NCBI GenBank assembly: GCA_019243635.1
Contig: JAFAUB010000046.1
Span: forward strand, 1-32,156
Origin: Pseudonocardiales bacterium
GTDB taxonomy: Bacteria > Actinomycetota > Actinomycetes > Mycobacteriales > Pseudonocardiaceae
Length of the DNA: 32,156 nucleotides
Reading direction: 5' to 3'
Made by a program: the position numbers and the translations under genes. This document shows positions 7,807 through 19,134 of the stretch, one piece after another (within the stretch, counting starts at the first letter, position 1; the number at the start of each line of letters is the position of its first letter). The notes under the pieces are model-generated. The model was not told the DNA's origin and searched no databases. It was given only the letters and a program-made list of their open reading frames with translations.

Positions 7807-7989
7807 TCAGTTGATCGTTTCGTAGCCGCGGGCATTCCGTTGCATGGCGTTGACGTAGGACGTCGTCCTGGGTGCACCGGTGGTCTCCGGCGCGGCGTCC
7901 TGGTCGGTTCGGTACGAGGTGACGCGGTCCGACTCGGTGGTCTTCTCAACGGGCTTCGCGTCGACCGTCGGCCTCTTGCGTCCAAACAT
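7807..7989 (-). CDS. Small hydrophilic hypothetical protein (60 aa) upstream of coxD
   Basis: The frame is open from 8013, but GGGAGG lies close upstream of ATG 7989, which is taken as the start. The product begins MFGRKRPTVDAKPVEKTTES and ends NARGYETIN; it is polar, Thr-rich and probably largely disordered. Competing + strand frames here are rich in Arg and Pro and look like shadows. It sits 64 nt upstream of coxD on the same strand. I see no motif and cannot assign a function. Confidence 0.5.
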   Translation of the reverse strand: MFGRKRPTVDAKPVEKTTESDRVTSYRTDQDAAPETTGAPRTTSYVNAMQRNARGYETIN

Positions 7990-8053
7990 GAGCCCTGTCC
8001 TCCCTGTGTGCACGACCTCCGCCCGAACGAGCGGGGCTCCCTGCTCTTCCGGG

Positions 8054-8392
8054 CTACTCGTTCTGGTCGGACGAGCCGAAGACGAGATCCCGCACGCTGC
8101 TCGCCTCGGAGTTCAGCTTGCCCTCGCGCTCGAGCTTCGTCTTCCACGCGGCACGGAGGTTGTTGCCCACCGACGGGGTGGCCGTGGTCTGTTCTTCGAC
8201 GCCGTCGGCCAGCCCCTGGAAGCCGACGGCTTTCATGCTCCTGCACGCCTTCGTGTTGCCACATGCCTCATCAAGGGCAGCGCTTGTCTGGCCCTGGGCC
8301 TTCCAGATGCCACGCAGCGCGGAGAGCGCTTGGGTGCCCTCGTCGTCGGTTGGGCTGTTTGTCTGCTTTGCGTCCTCATGCTCTTCGCTCAC
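8054..8392 (-). CDS. Hypothetical soluble protein (112 aa) upstream of coxD
   Basis: The frame begins at a TTG at 8440, but GTG at 8392 is preceded by GGAGAGG and gives a better start (VSEEHEDAKQTNS). The middle is helical with two Cys (LDEACGNTKACRSMKAVGFQ) and the C-terminus is charged (SSVRDLVFGSSDQNE). No transmembrane segment or known motif is visible. Amino-acid composition is normal, unlike the overlapping + strand frames. Its position upstream of coxD and the 60-aa gene, on the same strand, suggests a small operon leading into the cox maturation genes. Confidence 0.55.
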   Translation of the reverse strand: MSEEHEDAKQTNSPTDDEGTQALSALRGIWKAQGQTSAALDEACGNTKACRSMKAVGFQGLADGVEEQTTATPSVGNNLRAAWKTKLEREGKLNSEASSVRDLVFGSSDQNE

Positions 8393-8517
8393 GTCCGCGC
8401 ACCCTCTCCGATGCAACCGCTCAGTGGACACTAGGTTCAAGGGATAGCTGTGGAAACCGTACCTGCCCCAGTGCGCTCAGGGGAACGCCCGGCACGTATC
8501 GGAGGCAGCCCAGCCGG

Positions 8518-9144
8518 CTACGACCGCGTCGTCTCCTCGAACCGACGGCTCACCTCGTCCCAGTTCACGACGTTCCAGAATGCCTCGACATAGTCGGCGC
8601 GTGCGGCCGGGTACCGCAGGTAGTAGGCGTGCTCCCACAGGTCGAGCCCGAGGACCGGGGACTCTTGCGCGGTGAGCGGGGAGTCCTCGTTGGGAAGGCT
8701 GTAGACCACCAGTCGGTTGCGTACCCGTACCAGCCAGGCCCAGCCGCTGCCGACGTGCGTGGTCGCGACCCACGAGAACCGGTCTCGGAACGCCGTGAAT
8801 GAACCGAACTCCTCCGTGATGGCCTCGGCGAGACGGCCGGAGGGCTTTCCACCACCGTCCCTGCCCAAGGTCGCCCAGTAGAAGGAGTGGTTCGCGTGCC
8901 CGCCGCCGTAGTTACGCACCGCATTGCGAGACTCTTCTGGGACCTTGCCGATGTTCCACAGCACGTCATCGATGGATTGCTCGTCCGCTGAGCGCAGGCT
9001 AGCCGTAGCGCTCAGAGCCGTGTTCAGCTGATCAATGTAGCGGCGGTGGTGCTGAGCGTGGTGTAATTCCATGGTTCGCGCGTCGATGTAGGGCTCAAGC
9101 GCGTTGTAACCATACGGCAGGTCGGGGAGGCTGTAGGCGCTCAT
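8518..9144 (-). CDS. sodA: Superoxide dismutase, Mn/Fe family
   Basis: Converts superoxide to hydrogen peroxide and oxygen in the cytoplasm. The start is ATG 9144, preceded by AGGAAGGGG; the longer open frame to 9402 lacks support. The 208-aa protein matches the family length. Metal ligands are intact: H28 in MELHHAQHH, H86 in GGGHANHSFYW, and D168 and H172 in LDLWEHAYY. Gly at the position before NHS (GGHANH rather than AQxxNH) favours the Mn-type. Oddly, the second-sphere Gln of Mn enzymes (in NQDSPL of E. coli SodA) is Glu here (E153, PNEDSPL). It is monocistronic or heads the - strand block; the gap to the next gene is 125 nt. Protection against reactive oxygen made by flavin/Mo enzymes is a plausible role. 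Confidence 0.95.
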   Translation of the reverse strand: MSAYSLPDLPYGYNALEPYIDARTMELHHAQHHRRYIDQLNTALSATASLRSADEQSIDDVLWNIGKVPEESRNAVRNYGGGHANHSFYWATLGRDGGGKPSGRLAEAITEEFGSFTAFRDRFSWVATTHVGSGWAWLVRVRNRLVVYSLPNEDSPLTAQESPVLGLDLWEHAYYLRYPAARADYVEAFWNVVNWDEVSRRFEETTRS

Positions 9145-9717
9145 GGGCCCCTTCCTGAACTGGGGACTCTGGTGATCCTCAGTTGTCCATCGTACACGGA
9201 GAATCAGCGCGGGCGCGTGTCGTGACCCGCGAGAGCCGACTCGGTGATCACTGATCCGTGATCGCGCTTGCAGAACGTACGTATGTGGGGTGCGGATCGG
9301 TTCGGCTGCGGCTCGTGCCTTGCCGGTGGCAGGGGCGGCCGGCGGTCGGCCGGCGCCGATGAGGCGGTTCGGCTGAGGAGGGTGCCGAGCAAATGGCCGC
9401 ACGGCTGCGGCGTTCGGAGTAAAGAGCGACTTCTCGTCGCCGGGAACGCACCTGTGGGCGCCCTCCTGTGTCGAGGGCTCTCAGGTCCGGACCAGCCGGC
9501 GACCGCGCGTCGTAGTGTCCGCCGCGGCGACGGCTCGTCACCAGGACTCAAGCGACTCGAGCCGCAGCGCCGACGGTTCCTACCAGGCACGTCCGGCAGT
9601 GCACCCCCGGTTCGGTGTGCTCGCGCCGCCGCGCGCCGGCGGGTGCCGAATGCCGTGAAGTCGGTGGTCAGCGATGGCCACCGCCCCACTCACCTTACTC
9701 GTAGAGAGGTGGCGTTG
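9145..9717. other. Intergenic stretch between the sod gene and a divergent secreted-protein gene
   Basis: No convincing gene. The frame of the downstream secreted protein is open back to 9268, but the translation there is Arg/Gly-rich without a ribosome binding site. The region must hold the divergent promoters; I could not identify clear -35/-10 boxes. GCCGGC motifs repeat around 9335-9352. Confidence 0.5.
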
Positions 9718-11049
9718 GTGATCTCCACACCACGCTTCGTCCGCTGGAGCCTGTCTGCCGTCGCGGCCGCGCTGCCGATCGCAATGATTGCGCCCTGGCA
9801 GGCGCAGGCCGGCCCCGAGCCGGTTGCGCCGGCGAGTGCTCCGGCGAGCGGCGCTGCCGGGACCGGTGCCCTGACCGCCGACGAGTCGGACCCCAACCCG
9901 AACCCGGAACCCGACCCGGCCCGTAAGGGGCGGAACAATGAGCGTCACCGGAACCTGCGGGCCGCGCCGGGTGGCGGCGCAGGTCTGGCGCCCAACCCGA
10001 GCTGCACGCTGATCGTCCCGCCTGCGCCGATGACCGCGCAGGGCTTGGCCACGCCCTACCAGCTGGTGGCGACAAATCGCCGCAACGGCGCTTGCCATGA
10101 GATCAACGCCAACCAGTCGGCGTTCGTTGAGGCCACCATCATCGATCCGGCGACGGGTGCATTGGCGATCTACCGGCCGCTGGTCGTCGACCGGGGGACC
10201 CAACCGGCGGCCCCGCCGGTCGTGCCGAAGCTACCCGCGGGTTCCGTGGTCGGGCTGTGGTTCGGTTTCCAGGGCAACACCTTGACCCTGCGTGGGGCCA
10301 CGGACGGCTGCGTGAACGGGTTGCCCGGCTCGCTGTTCGGCCAGTTCGCCTACTGCGGCGCCCCAGAGTTCTTCCGCGCGGCCAACGCCGCGATCAGCGC
10401 CGGCAAGCTGAAGGTGCCACCTGTCCGGATGGCCCGCGATGGCCGGCCCTGCCCGACCACCCGTGACTTCGCGGTCGTCGACCAGGACCAGAGCGACAAC
10501 CTCGACACCAGCTACCTGGCGCTGGCCGGCGGGCGCACCGCGCAGAACAACGCGGCGAACATCGCGGCGCTGCCCGTGCGCACCGTGCTCACCAACGCTA
10601 GTGACAACGGGCTGTTGACCAGGTTCATCGACCCGGCGCTGGGCTGTGCGCCCTTCACCGCACCCGACCTCACCGCGGGTGGGACACCCGCGCCATCGTT
10701 GGCGCTCGACGAGCTGCAGGCCGCAGCCGCCCAGACGCAGCCGATGGCGCTCGTCCCGCTCAGTGATCCGATGACGAAGGTCAAGGGCAGGCCGAGCGTG
10801 GCCAAGGTCAACCTCTACCGGGCCGGTGTGGACCAGCCGCCGCTGAACCCCGTGCTCGACTCCCCCACCGACTACTGCCGCGACCTGGCCGGCATCGCCC
10901 CGGCAAGGTTGCTCCTCGATCGGCCGTTGACCATCGTTGCCCAGTCCCCGGATCCGGCCGCAGCGAGGAATCTGTTCGGCTTCCTGCGGCAGCGGCTGAG
11001 GGCTTCGCTCATCAACCTGCGCTGCGTCCCCGTGCGCCGGAAGGGCTGA
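9718..11049 (+). CDS. Secreted protein of unknown function (443 aa)
   Basis: The open frame starts at 9268, but GTG 9718 is preceded by AGAGAGG at 9703-9709 with 8-nt spacing and directly yields a Sec signal peptide: RFVRWSLSAVAAALPIAMIA, then WQAQA before the likely cleavage site at GPEP. The mature N-terminus is Ala/Pro-rich with a Pro-Asn-Pro-Glu low-complexity stretch (DESDPNPNPEPDPARKG). The remaining 320 residues are an ordinary globular sequence with paired Cys (NPSCTL, NGACHE, DGCVNG, AYCGAP, RPCPTT, LGCAPF, DYCRDL, LRCVPV), suggesting disulfides. No enzyme motif, lipobox, LPXTG or transmembrane anchor is visible, so it is probably released or wall-associated. No family recognised. 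Confidence 0.75.
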   Translation: MISTPRFVRWSLSAVAAALPIAMIAPWQAQAGPEPVAPASAPASGAAGTGALTADESDPNPNPEPDPARKGRNNERHRNLRAAPGGGAGLAPNPSCTLIVPPAPMTAQGLATPYQLVATNRRNGACHEINANQSAFVEATIIDPATGALAIYRPLVVDRGTQPAAPPVVPKLPAGSVVGLWFGFQGNTLTLRGATDGCVNGLPGSLFGQFAYCGAPEFFRAANAAISAGKLKVPPVRMARDGRPCPTTRDFAVVDQDQSDNLDTSYLALAGGRTAQNNAANIAALPVRTVLTNASDNGLLTRFIDPALGCAPFTAPDLTAGGTPAPSLALDELQAAAAQTQPMALVPLSDPMTKVKGRPSVAKVNLYRAGVDQPPLNPVLDSPTDYCRDLAGIAPARLLLDRPLTIVAQSPDPAAARNLFGFLRQRLRASLINLRCVPVRRKG

Positions 11050-11051
11050 GG

Positions 11052-11069
11052 ACGGTTCCTCGGAACCGT
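11052..11069. terminator. 8-bp hairpin after the secreted-protein gene
   Basis: ACGGTTCC (11052-11059) and GGAACCGT (11062-11069) form a perfect inverted repeat 2 nt after the stop codon at 11049. The convergent small gene ends at 11078, so it may serve both sides. No T run. Confidence 0.5.
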
Positions 11070-11077
11070 TGGTGGCA

Positions 11078-11263
11078 TCAATGGTAAGAGTGGTAGTGGA
11101 CAATATTCTCAAATCCGTACCAGATATTGCGGAGAATTTCGCCGAGCCGGTTAGCGGCCTCCGGAACCGAGTTCGCGATGAAACCCCCCAGTAAATCCAG
11201 GAGAAGGAGGATCAAAATGAGAACGACGAAGAAGGACAGCACCTTCTCTATCGACTTTACCAT
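11078..11263 (-). CDS. Small single-pass membrane protein (61 aa)
   Basis: The protein begins MVKSIEKVLSFFVVLILILL and continues with LLDLLGGFIANSVPEAANRL, a single strong transmembrane helix (about residues 8-30) followed by an amphipathic helix and an aromatic/His-rich tail ending HYHSYH. AAAGGAAAA a few bases before the ATG is a good ribosome binding site. The ATG overlaps the end of the preceding - strand 93-codon ORF, so the pair would be translationally coupled. It lies downstream of the hybrid kinase on the same strand. No family recognised. Confidence 0.65.
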   Translation of the reverse strand: MVKSIEKVLSFFVVLILILLLLDLLGGFIANSVPEAANRLGEILRNIWYGFENIVHYHSYH

Positions 11264-11537
11264 CGATTTTCCTTTCTGCGCGGGTAGAGCGATCGGACGG
11301 TGAGCTCGACGGGAACCATCTCACAGGCGCGGTGTGCAGTCGAGACCTGGCCGAGTGCCGTGCGGCTGTGCTCGTAGGTCTGGCGCATGGCGATCCGGGT
11401 CAGGGCCGCGTAGCGGCCCTGACCCGGATCGCCATGCGTGATCACACGCACCAGGGTACGGCCTGTGTCCAGATCTCCACACACCGCGACGGAGTCCACC
11501 CCCAGACGTGCCACGCCGGCCCATGCCTGCGCCCCCA

Positions 11538-11538
<1 letters not shown>
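11257..11538 (-). CDS. Possible 93-aa protein linking the hybrid kinase and the 61-aa membrane protein
   Basis: The GTG start at 11538 shares a base with the kinase stop codon (TAGTG) and the stop overlaps the ATG of the next small gene, an operon-like geometry. Codons have the high third-position GC of neighbouring genes. The product (ARLGVDSVAVCGDLDTGRTL, then ITHGDPGQGRYAALTRIAMR) is soluble with no known motif. Caution: a perfect 26-bp inverted repeat lies inside the frame, which would be unusual for a coding sequence, and the opposite strand is also open. The call is therefore tentative; it could be non-coding spacer. Confidence 0.4.
11384..11438. repeat. Perfect 26-bp inverted repeat with a 3-nt centre
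   Basis: Arms 11384-11409 and 11413-11438 are exact reverse complements around GTA. It lies 100 nt after the hybrid kinase stop, inside the tentative 93-aa frame. As RNA it would form a very stable hairpin in either direction; no T run follows. It could be a terminator or processing element, or a protein-binding site. Confidence 0.85.
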
Positions 11539-15461
<3,923 letters not shown>

Positions 15462-15607
15462 GGTGAGCCTCCCAGGACATCGCGGTGCTTGATGCGCGCA
15501 GCGTGCCACGATTGGCCTTGGGTTGCGACCGGGGCACGGACTCGGGAGTACACCGGTGCGGCGGACTACCCTCGTCGCCACGCGATCGGATCGGGTGAGG
15601 AGATGCG

Positions 15608-17143
15608 ATGGCATCGGACGTGGACCCCGTTGCCGATCTGTTGGTGCCGGAGCTGCCCGGACTCCTTGACGACATCGACCAGGCCGTGATCGTGCACGAC
15701 GCGTCGGGCCGGGTCCAGCTGCTCAACGCGGCGGCCCGCCGGCTGTTTCCGGACCTGGGCCTGGGCGATGAGCTCAGGGCCGAAGTCCTCGGGCGGTGGG
15801 TCGGCGGACGGCTGCGGCCGCTCGCCGACGGCTGGCAGGCCTGGGTGGTCAGCGACACCGGTTGTGGCGACACCGGTTGTGGCGACACCGGTCGTGGCGC
15901 CGGTGGTCTGGACACCCGGCTCCAGCCTGTTGACCAGCGGGACTTCATGCTGGAAGCAAGCCGAGCGCTGGCGGCTGGGGTGGGTCACGATATGGCGGTG
16001 GCCGCCCTGGTCAGGTTGGTCGTTCCGGTCGTGGGGGAACGGGCCGCGGTGCTCCTGCCGGCTCCGAGGGCCCGGGTGTCCTGGTGGCGCTCTGCCGGCG
16101 GTCCGGCCACGCCGGCTCACGGCGTGACCCGGGTGCCCGCTCCGCGAACGGCCCCGGTGCTGGCCGGCGCGCTGTGCGGGGCCTGTGCCGACACCACTGC
16201 GGTGCCGCCTGGCGAGCTGGCCGAGCTGGCCGCGGTGTTCGGACCCGACATCACGGAGCGGTCCCCGGTCCTGGCGGCACCCCTGCGGGGCCCGGACCGG
16301 ACCGAGGGACTGCTGATCGTGGTCCGGCCCACCGCGGCCTCCTTGCTCGCCCAGTTGGCGGCGCTGGCCGGGCCGACGATCGGGGCCAGTCGCCGGCGGC
16401 GCGAGCAGGCCAGAGCGCTCGCCCAGCTGCAGGCCCCGCTGCTGCCACCGGGGCCGGACGCGCTGCCCGAGCTGTCCGGGGTGCAGCTCGGGGTGGCCTA
16501 CCGGGCTGCCGGTGAGCTGGCCGTGGGCGGTGACTTCTACCTGGTCCGTCCCACTCCGGACGGGGGCGCCCTGCTCGGGCTCGGTGATGTGTGCGGCAAA
16601 GGTGCTGAGGCGCTGGCCGAGAGTGGCCGGGTGCAGCACTCGCTGGCCGCTCTGATGGTCATCGAGCAGGACCCGACCCGGTTGCTTTACCTGCTTAACC
16701 AGGCGCTGCTGGCCGGCGGGCGGACCGTGTTCACCACACTGGTGCTCGGCGCGCTGCGGCCCGCCGACGTCGGGTGCCGGCTCACGCTCGCCACCGGCGG
16801 CCATCCGGCACCGATGGTGCTGCGCGGCGGCGGCCGGGTCGAGGAGGTCGGGGTGCCCGGAACGGTGGTGGGCATTCTGCCCGGTGCCCGTTTCGGCCGG
16901 ACCACGATCACGCTGGCGCCGGGGGAGACCTGCCTGCTCTACAGCGACGGCGTCACCGAGGCCGGCCGGGCCACTCCGGCGGATCAGGAGCAGTTCGGCC
17001 CGTCTCGGCTGGCCGCCTGCCTGCGTGACTGTGCCGGGATGACCGCGCAGGTGATGGCGACCCGCGTCGAACGCACCGTCACCGCCTGGCAGGGCCGCAA
17101 CGACGGCGACGACATCGCCGTGCTCGCGGTCCGCGCCGTTTAA
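15608..17143 (+). CDS. rsbU: RsbU-like PP2C (SpoIIE-type) serine phosphatase with PAS-like and GAF-like sensor parts
   Basis: Dephosphorylates an RsbV-type antagonist to release a stress sigma factor. The 511-aa protein starts at an ATG with GAGGAG 5 nt upstream. Residues of about 15-90 look PAS-like (DIDQAVIVHDASGRVQLLNA), 110-255 GAF-like, and 285-510 form the SpoIIE/PP2C domain: VGGDFYLV (metal-binding D309), GDVCGKGAEAL, TLATGGHPAPMVL, LLYSDGVTEAG and NDGDDIAVLAV. The second Asp of the usual GGDFYD is Leu here, but the other acidic ligands are present. A three-copy DTGCG repeat interrupts the linker after the PAS part. It is divergent from the hybrid kinase gene (147-nt gap) and 60 nt upstream of the STAS gene. 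Confidence 0.9.
   Translation: MASDVDPVADLLVPELPGLLDDIDQAVIVHDASGRVQLLNAAARRLFPDLGLGDELRAEVLGRWVGGRLRPLADGWQAWVVSDTGCGDTGCGDTGRGAGGLDTRLQPVDQRDFMLEASRALAAGVGHDMAVAALVRLVVPVVGERAAVLLPAPRARVSWWRSAGGPATPAHGVTRVPAPRTAPVLAGALCGACADTTAVPPGELAELAAVFGPDITERSPVLAAPLRGPDRTEGLLIVVRPTAASLLAQLAALAGPTIGASRRRREQARALAQLQAPLLPPGPDALPELSGVQLGVAYRAAGELAVGGDFYLVRPTPDGGALLGLGDVCGKGAEALAESGRVQHSLAALMVIEQDPTRLLYLLNQALLAGGRTVFTTLVLGALRPADVGCRLTLATGGHPAPMVLRGGGRVEEVGVPGTVVGILPGARFGRTTITLAPGETCLLYSDGVTEAGRATPADQEQFGPSRLAACLRDCAGMTAQVMATRVERTVTAWQGRNDGDDIAVLAVRAV
15854..15898 (+). repeat. Three tandem 15-bp repeats in rsbU
   Basis: GACACCGGTTGTGGC occurs at 15854 and 15869, and with one change (C for T) at 15884. They encode DTGCG-DTGCG-DTGRG in the linker between sensor parts. 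Slippage could vary the copy number in frame. Confidence 0.85.
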
Positions 17144-17168
17144 GGCGGTGCGTGGCCGTCACACCGGT

Positions 17169-17185
17169 CGGGTTCACCCAACCCG
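17169..17185. other. 6-bp hairpin in the rsbU-rsbV gap
   Basis: CGGGTT (17169-17174) and AACCCG (17180-17185) flank a 5-nt loop in the 60-nt gap between the phosphatase and antagonist genes. It may be a weak attenuator or RNA-processing site; evidence is only the symmetry. Confidence 0.3.
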
Positions 17186-17203
17186 TAATGGGCCTGCTGA
17201 GCC

Positions 17204-17602
17204 GTGACCTCTATCGTAGCGAGGGTGGACAGCGACCTCCCCGCCCAGGACTTCCCCGCTGACATCATCGGCTTGCGGGTTGCCGAGCATGGTCCCGATG
17301 CGCGTGTGGTCACTGTGACGGGGGAGGTCGACACGCTCACCGCGCCGAAACTGGCCAGCTTCCTGAACGAGCAGCTCTCCGCCGCCCGCGTCGTGGTGGT
17401 GGACCTCGACGGTGTGGAGTTCCTGGGGTCCGCCGGACTGTCCGCACTGTTCGAGGCGAACGAGCTCGCCACCCGTGAGCGTCGCGCCCTGCGGCTGGTG
17501 TGCCACTCCCGAATCGCCAACCGGGCCTTGGAGGCAACCGAGCTGCGGGACCAGTTCACCTTCGCCGACACCGTGCCCGATGCCCTGGTGAACTCGTTCT
17601 GA
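17204..17602 (+). CDS. rsbV: STAS-domain anti-sigma factor antagonist (RsbV-like)
   Basis: Unphosphorylated RsbV-type proteins bind the anti-sigma kinase and free the sigma factor. The 132-aa protein is one STAS domain (about 22-125): VVTVTGEVDTLTAPKL at the start and VVVDLDGVEFLGSAGLSALF in the middle, where the Ser of LGSAGLS (S76 from GTG 17204) is the expected phosphorylation site. Start choice is uncertain: GTG 17204 gives 132 aa and GTG 17225 gives 125 aa; neither has a strong ribosome binding site. It lies between the phosphatase gene and the anti-sigma factor gene, completing a partner-switching module. Confidence 0.9.
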   Translation: MTSIVARVDSDLPAQDFPADIIGLRVAEHGPDARVVTVTGEVDTLTAPKLASFLNEQLSAARVVVVDLDGVEFLGSAGLSALFEANELATRERRALRLVCHSRIANRALEATELRDQFTFADTVPDALVNSF

Positions 17603-17720
17603 GGAACTCTCGGCGTGTTGTTGACGGAGTTCGGCTTGCACCGGCGGGAACACAGCGGGCATGATCGGATGCGCCTAGAGGACCATATTAAATAAGCCGA
17701 GGACTATCAAGGAGACGAGG

Positions 17721-17777
17721 ATGGTCGCTACACCCGGGAGCGTCGCATCAACCGGCGCTACCACGGATACGGCCTGA
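17721..17777 (+). CDS. Possible 18-aa leader peptide ahead of the anti-sigma factor gene
   Basis: ATG 17721 has AAGGAG at 17709-17714 with 6-nt spacing, one of the best ribosome binding sites nearby, and reads MVATPGSVASTGATTDTA before a stop at 17775-17777. The anti-sigma gene starts only 5 nt later at a GTG without its own site. This suggests a translated leader that delivers ribosomes to rsbW. An AT-rich patch (CATATTAAATAAG) just upstream could be part of a promoter. Confidence 0.45.
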   Translation: MVATPGSVASTGATTDTA

Positions 17778-17782
17778 TCACG

Positions 17783-18259
17783 GTGACATACGTGGACAGA
17801 GACTGCGGGATCCCCCCCCACGGCGGTGGCTGGCCGCTGCATGCCCCCCGCGAGGAGTCGGTGTTATCCCTTGAGCTGCGAGCCACAGCCATCCCCAGCG
17901 CGATTCCCACGATCCGCATGGTCGCCGCCGACCTGGCCGCTCGCGCCGACTTCGATCTCGACTCGATCGACGACCTGCGGATGGCGGCTGATGATCTCTG
18001 TTCCATGCTGGTCCGGATCGCCGCCGGCAACGCGGTGCTGAGGTGCAGGTTCACCGTCCGGCCTGAGCGCATCGAGGTCGCCGCCGAGGTCGACGTCGAC
18101 GATGGGGTGGATGCGTTACCCACCGGGTCGTTCGGCTGGCGGATCCTGGAGTGTCTCGCGGACCGGGTCAGCGCCGTGTCGCTGCCCGCTGAGCCAGGCC
18201 GAGGTGGCCGGGTGCGCATCACCTTGATGAAAGACGCTATGCCGGCGCAACAGCTGTGA
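17783..18259 (+). CDS. rsbW: RsbW/UsfX-like anti-sigma factor of SigF
   Basis: Binds and silences SigF until displaced by the STAS antagonist. The 158-aa protein has a GHKL-type HATPase fold with the same layout as mycobacterial UsfX: FDLDSIDDLRMAADDLCSML corresponds to UsfX DFDAVADLRLAVDEVCTRLI, and TGSFGWRILECLADRV to PGSFSWHVLTALADDV. As in UsfX, the usual N-box Asn is not conserved, so kinase activity may be weak or altered. The start is a GTG that lacks a ribosome binding site and follows a short leader ORF by 5 nt. Its stop overlaps the sigF start (GTGA), the usual coupling that keeps anti-sigma and sigma balanced. A start further downstream cannot be excluded. Confidence 0.87.
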   Translation: MTYVDRDCGIPPHGGGWPLHAPREESVLSLELRATAIPSAIPTIRMVAADLAARADFDLDSIDDLRMAADDLCSMLVRIAAGNAVLRCRFTVRPERIEVAAEVDVDDGVDALPTGSFGWRILECLADRVSAVSLPAEPGRGGRVRITLMKDAMPAQQL

Positions 18260-19050
18260 CTCCGTCTGTGTCCTCGGTCGGCACCGAACAACAGGGCGAG
18301 TACGCGCATCTGGCCCCGCTGCAGCGCCGCTACGGTGAGCTCGCTGCCGACGACCCGCAGCGGCAGCGGTTGCGCGAGCAGCTGATCAGCGGCTATCTGC
18401 CGGTGGCCGAGCACATCGCGCGCCGGTTCGCCGGTCGCGGTGAGCCGCTGGAGGACCTGGTCCAGATCGCCACCGTGGGACTGATCAATGCCGTGGACCG
18501 CTTCGAACCGGACCGCGGCTCGGACTTCTTCTCCTTCGCGGTACCGACGATCACCGGTGAGGTACGCCGGTACTTCCGCGACCACGGCTGGTCGACGCGG
18601 GTGCCGCGGCGGCTGAAGGATCTGCACATCGCCATCAGGGGCACGCTGGCGGAGCTGTCCCAGCAGCTCGGCCGCGCTCCTCGCCCCAGCGAGATCGCGG
18701 ACCGGTTGGGCTTGCCGCTCTCGGAGGTGATCGAAGGGCTGCAGGCCGGGGAGGCGTACCGAAGCGCGTCGCTGGATGAGATGCTCGGCTCCGGGGACGG
18801 CAATGCCACCTTGGGGGAGTTCATCGGCGGCCTGGACACCGAGCTGGACCTGATCGATGACCGCGAGGCGCTACGCCCCCTGCTGGCCGAGCTCGCGCCC
18901 CGGGAACGGACGATCATCGCATTGCGGTTCTTCCGACACCTGACCCAGACCCAGATCGCCGAACAGGTCGGTATCTCGCAGATGCACGTCTCGCGAGTGC
19001 TTCGCCAGACGCTGGCATTCCTACACGAGCGGATGGCCGGTCCGGACTGA
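18256..19050 (+). CDS. sigF: RNA polymerase sigma factor, SigB/SigF subfamily
   Basis: A stress/stationary-phase sigma factor of 264 aa. Region 2 contains EHIARRFAGRGEPLEDLVQI and RFEPDRGSDFFSFAVPTITG with EVRRYFRDHGWSTRVPRRLK; region 3 has LSQQLGRAPRPSEIADRLGL; region 4 has LAPRERTIIALRFFRHLTQT and a helix-turn-helix QIAEQVGISQMHVSRVLRQT. This is the standard SigB/F/G layout and length. GTG start overlaps the rsbW stop by 4 nt. A SigF-type promoter lies 21 nt beyond the stop, so the protein may drive the next gene. Regulation by the upstream phosphatase, antagonist and anti-sigma genes is the known partner-switching scheme. Confidence 0.94.
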   Translation: MTPSVSSVGTEQQGEYAHLAPLQRRYGELAADDPQRQRLREQLISGYLPVAEHIARRFAGRGEPLEDLVQIATVGLINAVDRFEPDRGSDFFSFAVPTITGEVRRYFRDHGWSTRVPRRLKDLHIAIRGTLAELSQQLGRAPRPSEIADRLGLPLSEVIEGLQAGEAYRSASLDEMLGSGDGNATLGEFIGGLDTELDLIDDREALRPLLAELAPRERTIIALRFFRHLTQTQIAEQVGISQMHVSRVLRQTLAFLHERMAGPD

Positions 19051-19070
19051 CTTCCCGCGCCGCGTCTCGT

Positions 19071-19095
19071 GGTTTCGATGCGCGCGCGCCGGGTA
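19071..19095 (+). promoter_or_regulatory. SigF-dependent promoter (GGTTT-N15-GGGTA)
   Basis: GGTTT at 19071-19075 and GGGTA at 19091-19095 are 15 nt apart, an exact match to the mycobacterial SigF consensus. It lies just after sigF and 108 nt before the DUF2267 gene, on the same strand. Confidence 0.75.
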
Positions 19096-19134
19096 CTCCC
19101 ACGTCATGAGCACTTCCGCAGCTCGCGGAACCCT

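Noticed and set aside
7840..8802. 320-codon + strand frame across the region upstream of coxD and the sod end
   Set aside because: Arg/Pro-rich composition and antisense to the well-supported sod gene.
9268..9717. N-terminal extension of the secreted protein
   Set aside because: No ribosome binding site; the extension is Arg/Gly-rich and would bury the signal peptide inside the protein.
17171..17178. Single GTTCACC resembling a PHO box between rsbU and rsbV
   Set aside because: No second 11-nt unit in phase, and it is part of a small hairpin in an internal operon gap.
17628..17651. Possible SigF promoter upstream of rsbW (GTTC...GGGAAC)
   Set aside because: Spacing of 13 nt and mismatches in both boxes; much weaker than the site at 19071-19095.
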